A DNA stretch of 64,000 bases, taken from assembly GCA_947455595.1 (NCBI GenBank), contig CANGOP010000011.1, positions 33,614 to 97,613 on the forward strand. Reading direction: 5' to 3'. This stretch comes from Gammaproteobacteria bacterium. Its GTDB lineage: Bacteria; Pseudomonadota; Gammaproteobacteria; Steroidobacterales; Steroidobacteraceae. Position 1 is the first letter of the stretch, and every line of letters begins with the position of its first letter. Of this stretch, positions 46,508 through 57,090 are shown in pieces. The notes below the pieces were generated by a model. It worked only from the letters and a program-made list of their open reading frames with translations, did not search any database and was not told the DNA's origin. A program made the translations under genes and the position numbers.

Positions 46508-49114
46508 ATGACCATGACATCGCATCGCCGTCTGTTACCAGGCACCGAGTTGGAGTATGTCGACGCAGCGTCGGCAATCGAGGCCTTGTCACCCGGTGCA
46601 TGGGTAACCCTGCCCTACACGGCGCGCGTGCTTGCCGAGAATTTGGTACGCCGCTGTGAGCCGGCGATTCTCGATGAATGTTTGCAGCAGCTGATCCGCT
46701 TCGAGCGCACCCGAGACTTTCCGTGGTTCCCCGCGCGCGTGGTCTGCCACGACATTCTCGGCCAAACAGCCCTTGTCGATCTCGCGGGCTTGCGGGATGC
46801 CATCGCGGACAAAGGCGGAGATCCCTCGCTCGTCAATCCGGTCGTGCCGACGCAGCTGGTCGTGGATCATTCACTGGCGGTGGAACACGGGGGCTACGAG
46901 GCCAATGCGTTCGCGCTGAACCGTGCCATCGAAGAGCGTCGCAATGCCGATCGCTTTCATTTCATCGAGTGGACCAAGTTTGCGTTCCATAACGTCGAAG
47001 TGATTCCGCCAGGCAATGGCATCCTCCATCAGATCAACATCGAGCGGATGAGTCCGGTTGTGCAGGTGCAGGATGGATTGGCCTATCCCGACACCTTGGT
47101 CGGCACCGATTCGCATACGCCGATGGTCGACGCGCTAGGTGTCGTGGGTATCGGTGTCGGTGGGTTGGAAGCGGAGAGCGTGATGCTCGGCCGCGCCGTG
47201 TGGATGCGATTGCCCGAGATTGTGGGCGTGCGCCTTCGCGGCCGCGCGGGCGAAGGCATCACGGCGACTGATGTCGTCTTGTCGCTCACCGAACACCTGC
47301 GCCAACAGCGCGTCGTGTCGGCTTACCTTGAGTTCCACGGTGAAGGTGCCGAGCGGCTGTCACTTGCGGATCGCGCCACGATTGCCAATATGGCACCCGA
47401 GTTCGGTGCGACGGCTGCCCTCTTTTCGATCGATGAGCGAACGCTCGATTACTTGCGCCTCACCGGTCGCGATGCCGAACAGATTCGCGTGGTCGAGGCC
47501 TATGCCCGCGCCGCGGGACTGTGGTCATCGATGCTCACGCAGGCGCGCTATGACCGCGTGATTGAATTTGATCTGTCGAGTGTCGTCCGCACGTTGGCAG
47601 GCCCCGCCAATCCGCATCAGCGGGTGCCGGTGTCGAGCCTGACGCCGCGCGGTCTTGCGCATCCGATCGAGACGGCGCCTGGCGCCATGCCCGATGGCGC
47701 GGTCATCATCGCGGCGATCACGAGCTGCACCAATACCTCGAACCCCCGCAACATCGTGGCGGCCGGGCTCTTGGCGCGCAACGCGCGTGCCCGTGGGCTT
47801 AGCCGCAAGCCGTGGGTGAAGACCTCGCTCGCGCCGGGTTCGAAGACCGTGCAGTTGTACCTAGAGGACGCCGGTCTCTTGCCCGACCTGCAAGCCCTCG
47901 GCTTCGACGTCGTCGCCTTCGCCTGCACCTCGTGTAACGGCATGAGTGGTGCGCTGGAACCGGCGATCGATGCCGAGATCGTCTCCCGCAATCTCTACAC
48001 GACGGCGGTGCTCTCGGGTAATCGCAACTTCGAGGGCCGCATCCATCCGCGTGCGCGCGAGGCATACCTCGCCTCACCGCCGCTCGTCGTGGCGTATGCC
48101 ATCGCCGGTACCATCCGCGTCGACATCGAGCGCGACCCGCTCGGGCTCGATGCCGAGCAGAAGCCGGTGTATCTCAAGGACCTGTGGCCGAGCGATGCCG
48201 AGATCGACGCCGTGATCGCGGCGCATCTGCGTCCGGAGCAGTACCGCTCGGTCTACGACCCGATGTTTACCTTCGCCTCGAAGGCCGGCATCGAGGTCAG
48301 TCCCTTGTACGACTGGCGCGCGCAGAGCACGTATATCCGCAGGCCCCCCTACTGGGAGGGCGCACTGGCGGGCGAGCGCGCGCTCAGCGGCATGCGACCG
48401 CTCGCGATCCTGGGTGACAACATCACGACCGATCATCTGTCGCCGTCGAACGCGATCATGCGCGACAGTGCGGCTGGTGAGTACCTCGCCAAGATGGGCC
48501 TCCCCGAGGCCGACTTCAATTCCTATGCGACGCATCGCGGCGACCACCTCACCGCGCAGCGCGCCACGTTCGCGAACCCACGCCTCAAGAACGAGATGGT
48601 GCGTACGCGCGACGGTCGGGTGCGTGAAGGCTCGCTCGCCCGGGTGGAACCCGAGGGCGTCGTGACCCGCATGTGGGAAGCCATCGAGACCTACATGAGC
48701 CGACGCCAGCCGCTCATCGTGATCGCCGGTGCCGACTACGGTCAGGGCTCATCCCGTGACTGGGCGGCGAAAGGTGTGCGACTGGCAGGCGTTGAAGCGA
48801 TCGCGGCCGAAGGCTTCGAGCGCATCCATCGCACCAACCTGATTGGCATGGGCGTGCTGCCGCTCGAATTTGCGCCGGGCACCACACGGCTCACGCTGGG
48901 CCTTGATGGCACCGAGACCTTCGATGTGATCGGTGCGCGGACACCGCGCTGCGAGCTCACCTTGCGCATCCATCGTCAGTCGGGCGAGACGGTCGACGTG
49001 CCGGTTCGCTGCCGACTCGATACGGCCGAGGAAGTGTCGATCTACGAGGCGGGCGGTGTGCTACAGCGCTTTGCCCAGGATTTTCTCGAGGCCCACGGCA
49101 AATCGGCGGCCTGA
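46508..49114 (+). CDS. acnD: Fe/S-dependent 2-methylisocitrate dehydratase AcnD
   Basis: Aconitase motifs VGTDSHTPMVDALGVVGIGVGGLEAE, ITSCTNTSNPRN, FACTSCNGMSG, ILGDNITTDHLSPS, ADYGQGSSRDWAAKG; between prpC and prpF. Confidence 0.92.
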   Translation: MTMTSHRRLLPGTELEYVDAASAIEALSPGAWVTLPYTARVLAENLVRRCEPAILDECLQQLIRFERTRDFPWFPARVVCHDILGQTALVDLAGLRDAIADKGGDPSLVNPVVPTQLVVDHSLAVEHGGYEANAFALNRAIEERRNADRFHFIEWTKFAFHNVEVIPPGNGILHQINIERMSPVVQVQDGLAYPDTLVGTDSHTPMVDALGVVGIGVGGLEAESVMLGRAVWMRLPEIVGVRLRGRAGEGITATDVVLSLTEHLRQQRVVSAYLEFHGEGAERLSLADRATIANMAPEFGATAALFSIDERTLDYLRLTGRDAEQIRVVEAYARAAGLWSSMLTQARYDRVIEFDLSSVVRTLAGPANPHQRVPVSSLTPRGLAHPIETAPGAMPDGAVIIAAITSCTNTSNPRNIVAAGLLARNARARGLSRKPWVKTSLAPGSKTVQLYLEDAGLLPDLQALGFDVVAFACTSCNGMSGALEPAIDAEIVSRNLYTTAVLSGNRNFEGRIHPRAREAYLASPPLVVAYAIAGTIRVDIERDPLGLDAEQKPVYLKDLWPSDAEIDAVIAAHLRPEQYRSVYDPMFTFASKAGIEVSPLYDWRAQSTYIRRPPYWEGALAGERALSGMRPLAILGDNITTDHLSPSNAIMRDSAAGEYLAKMGLPEADFNSYATHRGDHLTAQRATFANPRLKNEMVRTRDGRVREGSLARVEPEGVVTRMWEAIETYMSRRQPLIVIAGADYGQGSSRDWAAKGVRLAGVEAIAAEGFERIHRTNLIGMGVLPLEFAPGTTRLTLGLDGTETFDVIGARTPRCELTLRIHRQSGETVDVPVRCRLDTAEEVSIYEAGGVLQRFAQDFLEAHGKSAA

Positions 49115-49126
49115 CGGAGGCTCATC

Positions 49127-50314
49127 ATGTCCCCATCTCCCCAATTGCGCGTTCGAGCGACCTACCTGCGCGGCGGCACGAGCAAGGGCACGTTCTTCGC
49201 ACTCGACGACTTGCCGGAGGCGGCACGCACGGCAGGCGTCAAGCGCGATGCGCTGTTGCTGCGCGTGGTCGGTAGCCCCGACCCGTACGGCAAGCAGATC
49301 GATGGCATGGGCGGGGCGACCTCCAGTACCTCCAAAGCCGTGATTGTGAGTCGCAGTGCGCGGCCCGATCACGATGTCGATTATCTCTTTGGCCAGGTGT
49401 CGATCGATCAGGCCTTCGTCGACTGGAGTGGCAACTGCGGCAACTTGACGGCTGCCGTGGGCCCATTCGCGATCACGCGCGGTCTGCTCGATCCCGACCG
49501 CGTGCCGCGTGACGGCATCGCGACCGTGCGGATCTGGCAGGCCAATATCGGCAAATCGATCATTGCCCGGGTGCCGATGGCGGATGGGGTGGTGGTGGAG
49601 ACCGGTGACTTTGAGCTTGATGGCGTGACCTTTCCGGCCGCCGAGATCGAGATCGAGTTTCGGGATCCGGCCGCCGACGAAGAGAGTGGTGGGGGTGCGA
49701 TGTTCCCGACCGGCCAACTCATCGACACGCTCGAGGTCCCCGGTATCGGCAGCTTTGCCGCGACCTTCATCAACGCCGGCATCCCGACGATTTTTCTCGA
49801 GGCAGCGGCGCTCGGTTACACCGGCACCGAATTGCAGGAGGCCATCAACGGCGATGCAGCGGCCTTGGCCCGTTTTGAAACGATCCGCGCGCATGGCGCG
49901 CTGCGCATGGGCTTGATTCAAAAGCTTGAGGACGCAGCGCGTCGCCAACACACGCCGAAGATCGCGTTTGTGGCGCCGCCTCAGACGTATCGCGCGTCGA
50001 GTGGCAAGACCGTGGAGGCGAGCGAGATTGATCTCGTCGTGCGTGCGCTCTCCATGGGAAAGTTGCACCACGCCATGATGGGTACGGCGGCGGTTGCCAT
50101 CGGCACCGCGGCGGCGATCCCCGGAACGCTCGTGAGCCAAGCGGCCGGTGGCGCGAAGCCTGCGGTCCGATTCGGGCATCCGTCCGGAACGCTGCGCGTG
50201 GGGGCCGAGGCGATCTTGCAGGACGGTGAGTGGATCGTCACGCAGGCCAGCATGAGTCGCAGCGCGCGCATGCTCATGGATGGTTGGGTCTGCGTGCCGA
50301 GCGATACGCTCTAA
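49127..50314 (+). CDS. prpF: 2-methylaconitate cis-trans isomerase PrpF
   Basis: ATYLRGGTSKGTFFALDDLP; DWSGNCGNLTAAVGPFAI; MGKLHHAMMGTAAVAIGTAA. Confidence 0.92.
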   Translation: MSPSPQLRVRATYLRGGTSKGTFFALDDLPEAARTAGVKRDALLLRVVGSPDPYGKQIDGMGGATSSTSKAVIVSRSARPDHDVDYLFGQVSIDQAFVDWSGNCGNLTAAVGPFAITRGLLDPDRVPRDGIATVRIWQANIGKSIIARVPMADGVVVETGDFELDGVTFPAAEIEIEFRDPAADEESGGGAMFPTGQLIDTLEVPGIGSFAATFINAGIPTIFLEAAALGYTGTELQEAINGDAAALARFETIRAHGALRMGLIQKLEDAARRQHTPKIAFVAPPQTYRASSGKTVEASEIDLVVRALSMGKLHHAMMGTAAVAIGTAAAIPGTLVSQAAGGAKPAVRFGHPSGTLRVGAEAILQDGEWIVTQASMSRSARMLMDGWVCVPSDTL

Positions 50315-50335
50315 CGGGACTCGCCGTTGATGCGA

Positions 50336-52594
50336 CTAGCGTGATCGGTAGGCAAGCGTCACCCAAAGACCGCGGGGCGCGCCGACGCTCGTGAACGGTT
50401 CACTGCGCCACGTCAGTCCCGTGGCATCGAATTGACCGCCGGGTGCGGTGAACACATTGCGTCCCAAGAGCCCGAAACTGGCATAGCGTCGGTTGAGCAG
50501 GTTCTGCACCCGCAGACCCATCTGCCAATGTTCCCGTAGCCGCCAGCTGGCATCCGCATGCACGAGTACAAAGCCTGGGATGGGACCGCGTGCGTCGTGG
50601 TTGTTCTCATCGCCTCGCGCGAATTGCGACGACTGACCGCGGACGGTGAGACCCATCGTCGTGTCGGCCTGCTCGTAGGCCAAGCGCACGGTACCGACAT
50701 GACGGGAGATGCCCGGCAAACGATCACCCGGCTGAACCGCAATGTCGGTGCACGTGTCGCAACTCAAGGGCGCTGCGTCGGTGTGGTTGGGGCTTGAGAG
50801 CGCGAACGGCGACTCGAAACGGGCGTCGACCAGCGCGTAATGCGTGCTGACGTGCAGGTGACCGACGCGCATCGAGAGGCTGCCTTCAATACCGCGTCGT
50901 TCGGTCTGCCCCACGTTGCGAAAATAGCCTAAGTTCCCTGCGCCAAAGCCACTCGTCACGAACTCGATATCGTCCTGCAATCGCGTGCGATACAGCGCCA
51001 GCGACCACTGCAGTCGTGCCGCGTCACTCGTGCGCGCGCCGACCTCGACGGTGCGCGCGATCACCGGCTTGAGCGGCGGGTCGGCAGCGAAGGCATTCGG
51101 TAGCGCGCAGGGTGCCGTCGGATCCGCGCAGGTCAACTCGACGGGCGTGGGGGTCCGCAGGCCTTCGTCATAGCGCGCGTACATCGTCAGGTGACCGGAT
51201 GGGTTCCACACGAAGCCCAGCGAGGGCTCGATGCGTTCAAAGTGGTGCTCGCCGTTCAGTGCAGTGCCGAGTTGATCCATGAGCGTGATGTCGGTGCGAT
51301 TGCCGCGCACCGACACGAGAAGTCGGGTCGCTGCGGGCAGTGCCCATGAACCGGAGAGGACGCCACTCAGGTTGCGATGGTGGGTGGTTAAGGCGGTGCC
51401 GAGGTCGAGCGAAGCGTTGGAGGTCGTGTCGCGTAGCGCACCCGAGGGCTGGCTCCACTGCCAGAACCGAGTCGTCCCGGTGTCGACTTGTGCGCCGATG
51501 ATCACCGTATCGGGGCGATCGGCGGTGCCGCTCGACCGGATCCACTGGCTATTGAGGCCGGTGCGATCCTGCTCGATGGTGTCGAGGATGTTGTTCGTCG
51601 GCGTATTCAACGCCGAGACCGGTGTGCCGGTGTCGAAATCCTCATTCATGTTGCTGTTGATGAGGTGGCTGTGCACGCGGCGCGTGTAGGCATTGCCGGC
51701 CCATTGCCACGCATCACTCAAGGCGTGGCGGGCGTTGACCGTGATGCCGCGCAGAGTGTTGTGCGTGGTGTCCGGCCAGGTATAGGACTGCCTTGGCTGG
51801 TCGAGAAACGACTGCGGCAGGGTTTGACCACCGCTCAGCGTATTGTCAGCCAGGGTGACCGCGATCGTGGCGTCGGTCCGTTCGTCTCGATAGCCCCATT
51901 TGCCAAACAGCTGCCGCAGCCGACTGGCATCGTGTTCGCCGAAGCCATCCTCGTCGAAGGCTTGGGCGGCCAAGTAGTGATCCCACGCGCCCTGCACCCC
52001 ACCGATGTCGGCCGAGAGCGCTCGCCGGCCGTAACTGCCGCCCTCGAGTTCCCAAGAGGCGCCCGGCGCATCGCGACCCCGCCGCGTCGTGACCGAAAGA
52101 GCACCACCCAGGGTGTTGAGGCCAAAGAGCGGATCGGAGCCGGGGATCAGTTCGACACGGTCGATGGCCATGCTGGGCAGCAAATCCCAGTTCACGACAT
52201 CCCCGAAGACCTCGTTGACCTTGACCCCGTCCACGTACACCGACACCCCTTCGGGTGTGCCGAGCACGGGCGAGCCGGTAAAGCCACGCACACTGAGATC
52301 CGGTTGAAAGGGATTACCTTGGGTGTCGTTCAATAGAAGCCCCGAGCCCTGCTCGCTGAGGGACGCCAGCAGGTGATGGCCGGCGGTCGCATCACCCGAT
52401 CCGACGATCGTCTGGGGATTCGCGGCGACCTGCCGATGGTCGGCCTGATCGTTCAGCGGTGTCGTGACCAAGACGTCCGGCAGGGAACTCACGACCGGCT
52501 CTGCGGCGACCCGGGTCGCGACGGCGCTCGCCAGCGTCGAGAGCGCGAGTGACGCGACGGCAAAGCGAGCCGGAAGGGTAGACCGGGATGACAA
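50336..52594 (-). CDS. TonB-dependent receptor
   Basis: FQPDLSVRGFTGSPVLGTPEGVSVYVDGVKVNEVFGD; ELIPGSDPLFGLNTLGGALSVTTRRG; terminal VTLAYRSR. Confidence 0.9.
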   Translation of the reverse strand: MSSRSTLPARFAVASLALSTLASAVATRVAAEPVVSSLPDVLVTTPLNDQADHRQVAANPQTIVGSGDATAGHHLLASLSEQGSGLLLNDTQGNPFQPDLSVRGFTGSPVLGTPEGVSVYVDGVKVNEVFGDVVNWDLLPSMAIDRVELIPGSDPLFGLNTLGGALSVTTRRGRDAPGASWELEGGSYGRRALSADIGGVQGAWDHYLAAQAFDEDGFGEHDASRLRQLFGKWGYRDERTDATIAVTLADNTLSGGQTLPQSFLDQPRQSYTWPDTTHNTLRGITVNARHALSDAWQWAGNAYTRRVHSHLINSNMNEDFDTGTPVSALNTPTNNILDTIEQDRTGLNSQWIRSSGTADRPDTVIIGAQVDTGTTRFWQWSQPSGALRDTTSNASLDLGTALTTHHRNLSGVLSGSWALPAATRLLVSVRGNRTDITLMDQLGTALNGEHHFERIEPSLGFVWNPSGHLTMYARYDEGLRTPTPVELTCADPTAPCALPNAFAADPPLKPVIARTVEVGARTSDAARLQWSLALYRTRLQDDIEFVTSGFGAGNLGYFRNVGQTERRGIEGSLSMRVGHLHVSTHYALVDARFESPFALSSPNHTDAAPLSCDTCTDIAVQPGDRLPGISRHVGTVRLAYEQADTTMGLTVRGQSSQFARGDENNHDARGPIPGFVLVHADASWRLREHWQMGLRVQNLLNRRYASFGLLGRNVFTAPGGQFDATGLTWRSEPFTSVGAPRGLWVTLAYRSR

Positions 52595-52747
52595 CGGGTG
52601 AGCTCGATGATTCGGTATCCAAGGTGCGCATTGTAAGCGCCGCGGTCGCCCCCAGATCAGAGATCCGCACCCCCCAGGCCGAATCGGGGTGATGGTGGCG
52701 GTGAAAGCCGTTTATGCTCACTCGACTTATCCTGAAGGTTGGATCGC

Positions 52748-54211
52748 ATGCTGTTGGCCCCGTCGTTTCGACAGTTGCCCGAGCGGTTCTATTCTCTTGA
52801 TGCGATCGCGCCGTTGCCCAACGCGTCGATCGGGCTTCTCAATCACCGCTTGCTGCAGGACCTCAAGGCCGATGCCCATGAGGTGAGTGGGGCATTACTG
52901 GGGCTCGTGGGGGCCGCAGGGTCGATGTCGGCTGGAGAACCGATTGCCACGGGCTATGCCGGTCATCAGTTCGGGAGCTTTGTGCCGACTCTGGGAGATG
53001 GCCGTGCGCACCTCGTGGGCGAGATCCTCGACCCGTCGCAGCGTCGCTCGGATGTCCAGTTCAAAGGCTCTGGACGGACGATCTACTCTCGGGGTGGGGA
53101 TGGCCGCGCGACGTTGGGCTCCGTGTTGCGTGAGTATCTCTTGGGAGAATGTCTGCACGCCTTAGGTATCCCGACCACGCGCGCCTTGGCGGTCATCTCC
53201 ACCGGTGCGCCGGTGCTGCGCGAGACGGTGAAGCCAGGCGCGATTCTGGTGCGAGTGGCCGCCAGTCACCTGCGGGTCGGATCCTTCCAGTACTACGCCT
53301 GCCGCGGGGACCTGGAAGGGCTGCGGCTATTAGCCGACTATGCCATGGCTCGTCACGATGCCGATCTCATCGGGGAGGATCACCGCTACCGGCGATTTCT
53401 CGGGCGGGTTGTCGAGCGTCAAGCGCGTCTGATCGCGCAGTGGATGTCGGTGGGATTCATTCATGGCGTCATGAATACCGACAACATGACCATTTCCGGC
53501 GAAACGCTGGATTACGGTCCGTGCGCATTTCTGGACCACATGGACCCCGGCAAAGTGTTCAGTTCCATCGATCGGGGCGGCCGCTATGCCTACGGCAATC
53601 AACCGAACATCGCGCTTTGGAACCTGACGCGTTTTGCCGAAACGCTGTTGCCGCTGTTGGCCGAGGACGAGGAGGAGGCGATAGCGCAGGCGCGGGCGGA
53701 GTTAGAAACGTATGCGCCGGCCTACGAGGCTGCCTATACGATGCATTTTGCGCGCAAGTTGGGACTTGCAAGCGTTGAGGAGGCTGATTCTCGATTGGTG
53801 GCGGATTTATTGAATCTGATGAGCGCCGAACGCGTCGACTTCACGGTCTTCTTCCGTCAGTTGAGCGACTGCCCATTGGGCGATCCGGCGGTGGCCCGCG
53901 CCGCAGCACACTTCGCGGATCCGGCCGGCTTTGCCGCCTGGCGTCAGCGCTGGGAGGCGCGTCTGGCGACCACGGGTCGCTCGGCAGAAGCGATCGCCGC
54001 GGCCATGCGAGCGGTCAATCCCGCGTACATCGCGCGCAACCATCGGGTGGAGGAGGCCATTGCGGCGGCGGAGGAAGCCGGGGATCTGGGTCCCGCTCAG
54101 GAGCTCGCCGAGTGGCTATCGGCGCCGTACACCGAGCGGCCGGGCGGTGAGCGCTACCAGTCCGGGCCATTACCGCACGAAGTGGTGCGGCAGACGTTCT
54201 GCGGGACCTAA
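52748..54211 (+). CDS. selO: SelO/YdiU protein adenylyltransferase
   Basis: TGYAGHQFGSFVPTLGDGRAHLVGEI, QFKGSGRTIYSRGGDGRATLGSVLREYL, HGVMNTDNMTISGETLDYGPCAFLD. Confidence 0.93.
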   Translation: MLLAPSFRQLPERFYSLDAIAPLPNASIGLLNHRLLQDLKADAHEVSGALLGLVGAAGSMSAGEPIATGYAGHQFGSFVPTLGDGRAHLVGEILDPSQRRSDVQFKGSGRTIYSRGGDGRATLGSVLREYLLGECLHALGIPTTRALAVISTGAPVLRETVKPGAILVRVAASHLRVGSFQYYACRGDLEGLRLLADYAMARHDADLIGEDHRYRRFLGRVVERQARLIAQWMSVGFIHGVMNTDNMTISGETLDYGPCAFLDHMDPGKVFSSIDRGGRYAYGNQPNIALWNLTRFAETLLPLLAEDEEEAIAQARAELETYAPAYEAAYTMHFARKLGLASVEEADSRLVADLLNLMSAERVDFTVFFRQLSDCPLGDPAVARAAAHFADPAGFAAWRQRWEARLATTGRSAEAIAAAMRAVNPAYIARNHRVEEAIAAAEEAGDLGPAQELAEWLSAPYTERPGGERYQSGPLPHEVVRQTFCGT

Positions 54212-54478
54212 ACTTCGCCTGAGGTGGTCACGGCTACCGGCTATACCGTTATGCCGATCGTGTATTGGCGGGCGTGGCCGATCCTGAGCAGGATAGAGGC
54301 CATGCTCAACCGATCCCCCTTCCACCGAGAACGCTCCCCGTCATCGACCAGCGGCCAGATCCCGCGTTGGCGGGACCTGATGTGGGCGGCGCTGTTGGCG
54401 CTTGCGGTCCTCGCGGGGGTGGCTGCCGGCCCGGTGGAGGCCGCCCCACGAGCGGACGGTCTCACAGATCACTCACAT

Positions 54479-56806
54479 TCAGTCGCGCGAGCGCGACCGT
54501 AACGCGGCGGCCTCACGGCAGCGTTCAAAGCGCTGCCTCAAGGCGTTTTCGGCCGACGGCTCGATTGCGCCGACCGAGAACCATTCCAGCGCGAGGTCGT
54601 CGAGGTTCACCGGTTCCGCATCCGCGCCTAAATTGCGGGACTGCAAGAGGCGCTGCATCTGGTACTCGCGACGGCGTTCCTGATCGGCTTCCGGCGTCGC
54701 ACTGTCGGTGGCGAGCTCTGCCCGAATACAGATCATGCGCAGCGTCGCTTCGTTCGCCATCGGGTCGCTGTCGGTCGCGGCTGAGCTGATCGTCTGCCAC
54801 TGGCGTTCAAGCGCAGTTCGCGCATATTTAGGCGCAGCGGCCAGGGCTGCCAAGCGCTCGCTGACCGCCTCTTTGAGAGGCGATAACGTTTCCTCACTCG
54901 TGTCCTCGCGGCGGGTCCAGTCGTAACGACGGATCGCGGCGGCGGTCTCGAAGAGATCGGCCCAAGCACGGGTGACGGCCTGCGCGCGATCGCGATGCAG
55001 AGCGTCCTGTGCGTGATCCAAGCCGCGCTGCAGACGGTGATACAGATCGCGCGCCTGTGCGCGCGGGAAATCCAGCGTTTCGAATTCAGCCTGCAACGCC
55101 TCAAGTGTCTTGAGTCCGTCGCGTAACTCCGCACCGGTCAATCCGGCAACGCGCTCAATCTCCGTGATGATCTCGCCGGCACGGGTCGCCGCGGAGGTGA
55201 GGGCCGCCTCAAACGCTGCCGCCTCCGCGGCGCTGCGCTCAAACACGGCATTGCAGTGCCCACGGAACTCTTCCCACAGCGGGTTGTCCTGCTCGCGCGG
55301 CACGATGCCGATGGTCTTCCATGCCCGCTGCAGACTCTTGGCGCCGTCGATGGCTTCCCGCACATCGCTGACCTGTAAGAGGGCGGCGGCACGGTCGATC
55401 AACGCGCGCTTGGCGTCGACATTGCGCGCGCACTCCGCCTCGAATCTGCCTGAGATACCGTCCATCACGGCCTTGAACTGCGCCTGCAGTGCTTCGGCAA
55501 TGTCCTGATCGACCGGCGCGTACTGGCGCCATTCGCGGCGCGCCTCAATCAGGGTCGGGATGACGCGCCGCCAGTTCGGGGCGTCGGCGTCGAGCGATGC
55601 CGCAAACTCGCCGAGGCGCACCAACATCGCCTCGCGCTTCTCGCGATTCTCGGCGCGTTGTGCCGCCTTGGCCGCGAAATGTACTTTGCATGGCTCATAG
55701 GCGCGGTTCGCCAATTCCTTGAACTTCTCTTCTTCGGTCGGTTCGTCATCACCGGCGCCGCGGTGCAGCGTGCGCCACTCATCCTGCAGTTTGCGGATGT
55801 GCATGGCGAGCTGTTCCGGCGCGATCTCAGCACCGACCAGAGACTGCATGCGCTCAATGAGCTCCACCCGCTTCGGTCCCACCGTAAAGGCGAGCCAGTC
55901 TTTGAGTTTTTCCAACTGCTCATCCGCAAGGCCGAGTTGACGCTGGAACCAGGTGGGCAGAGGCGTCTCAGCGGCTTCCGTCAGCTTTGTCGAGAGACTC
56001 GCACGTAAGCGCGCTGCTCGGGCACTGCCACCCCGATCAAGCGCCCCCTGCATCTGCCGCAGGAGGCTGATGAGCTCCCGCACCACTTCGGATTCGGACT
56101 GTGCCTTCGCATCCTGTTCAGCTCGCTCCGCCGCGAGTTGCTGCGAGCGCTCGGCGGCATGCTGGGTGGCGTCGAGGCTCGCCTGCGCAGAGGCGGCCTG
56201 CGCGTCACGAGCGGCCTGCGCGGCGGCATCGCGCCGCGCCTGTTCGGCGGCGATAGCGGCATGATGGTTCGTCACGACGGCGCGGGCTTTGGTGAGGTCT
56301 TGTTCGACGCTGTGCCGCATCGCATCCGATGCCTGAGCGGCGAGTGACTGCCAGCGACGTTCCTGCTCGTGCAGCGTGGCTTCAAAAATCGCATCAAAGG
56401 GCAGCCGCGCATGGCGGGCAATACCGGCAGCGACGGCATCCAGTTCGGCCTGCAGGGCGGTGGCGGCACGTTCGACCTCGAGCAGGACGTCGCGCTTGGC
56501 GGTCAGAATCTTGTAGACCGCATTGTCCTTGCCGCGCGACAGCCGAATGAGTTCACGGATTCGATCTGGGCTGGTGACGGCCTCGGCGGCCCGTTGGCGA
56601 ACCTTCGTCGAAATACCGCTGACGACCATCTCGCAGAGGGTCGCTTCCTGTTGGGCGCTCAGCGCCTCGTTCAATCTTGTCTCTTCCGCCGCGATCTCCG
56701 CCGAGCGATCTGGCTTCGGCGCCTTCGGCGGCGGTGGCGGCGGTGTGGGTGCCGCGGCCAGGACGGGCTTGGACTTGCGGCCAAAGAGCTTCGAGAGAAA
56801 CGACAT
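54479..56806 (-). CDS. DUF349-domain protein
   Basis: 775 aa, repeated W-rich helical units typical of DUF349 proteins (DEWRTLHRG, ARREWRQYAPV, RAWKTIGIVPREQDNPLWEEFRGHCNAVFERS). Confidence 0.75.
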   Translation of the reverse strand: MSFLSKLFGRKSKPVLAAAPTPPPPPPKAPKPDRSAEIAAEETRLNEALSAQQEATLCEMVVSGISTKVRQRAAEAVTSPDRIRELIRLSRGKDNAVYKILTAKRDVLLEVERAATALQAELDAVAAGIARHARLPFDAIFEATLHEQERRWQSLAAQASDAMRHSVEQDLTKARAVVTNHHAAIAAEQARRDAAAQAARDAQAASAQASLDATQHAAERSQQLAAERAEQDAKAQSESEVVRELISLLRQMQGALDRGGSARAARLRASLSTKLTEAAETPLPTWFQRQLGLADEQLEKLKDWLAFTVGPKRVELIERMQSLVGAEIAPEQLAMHIRKLQDEWRTLHRGAGDDEPTEEEKFKELANRAYEPCKVHFAAKAAQRAENREKREAMLVRLGEFAASLDADAPNWRRVIPTLIEARREWRQYAPVDQDIAEALQAQFKAVMDGISGRFEAECARNVDAKRALIDRAAALLQVSDVREAIDGAKSLQRAWKTIGIVPREQDNPLWEEFRGHCNAVFERSAAEAAAFEAALTSAATRAGEIITEIERVAGLTGAELRDGLKTLEALQAEFETLDFPRAQARDLYHRLQRGLDHAQDALHRDRAQAVTRAWADLFETAAAIRRYDWTRREDTSEETLSPLKEAVSERLAALAAAPKYARTALERQWQTISSAATDSDPMANEATLRMICIRAELATDSATPEADQERRREYQMQRLLQSRNLGADAEPVNLDDLALEWFSVGAIEPSAENALRQRFERCREAAALRSRSRD

Positions 56807-57090
56807 GAAAAGGCCCTGGAGGCAGATGAATTATGTCAACAGTCTACCCGTCTTCATGCGCGACATTCGTGACGCGATTCAAGTTCTGCGGAGAGCCGGC
56901 TCACAAAACGATGCCCCCGCCCATGGACGCCAGCTTTGAGGTACTGACAGGACGACCAACGAATCCCAGATGCCCCGGTCGTATCGGCAACAGCCATTTC
57001 GCCGATCCGGGCGGCCAGAGTCTGAACGACGCTCTGCAGTCATTCGGGGGTAGACTGCCGATGAATTCTCAATGCCGATTGGGGTCCAAG

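Noticed and set aside
49061-50179. 372-aa minus-strand ORF opposite prpF
   Set aside because: Antisense to prpF; no domain signature
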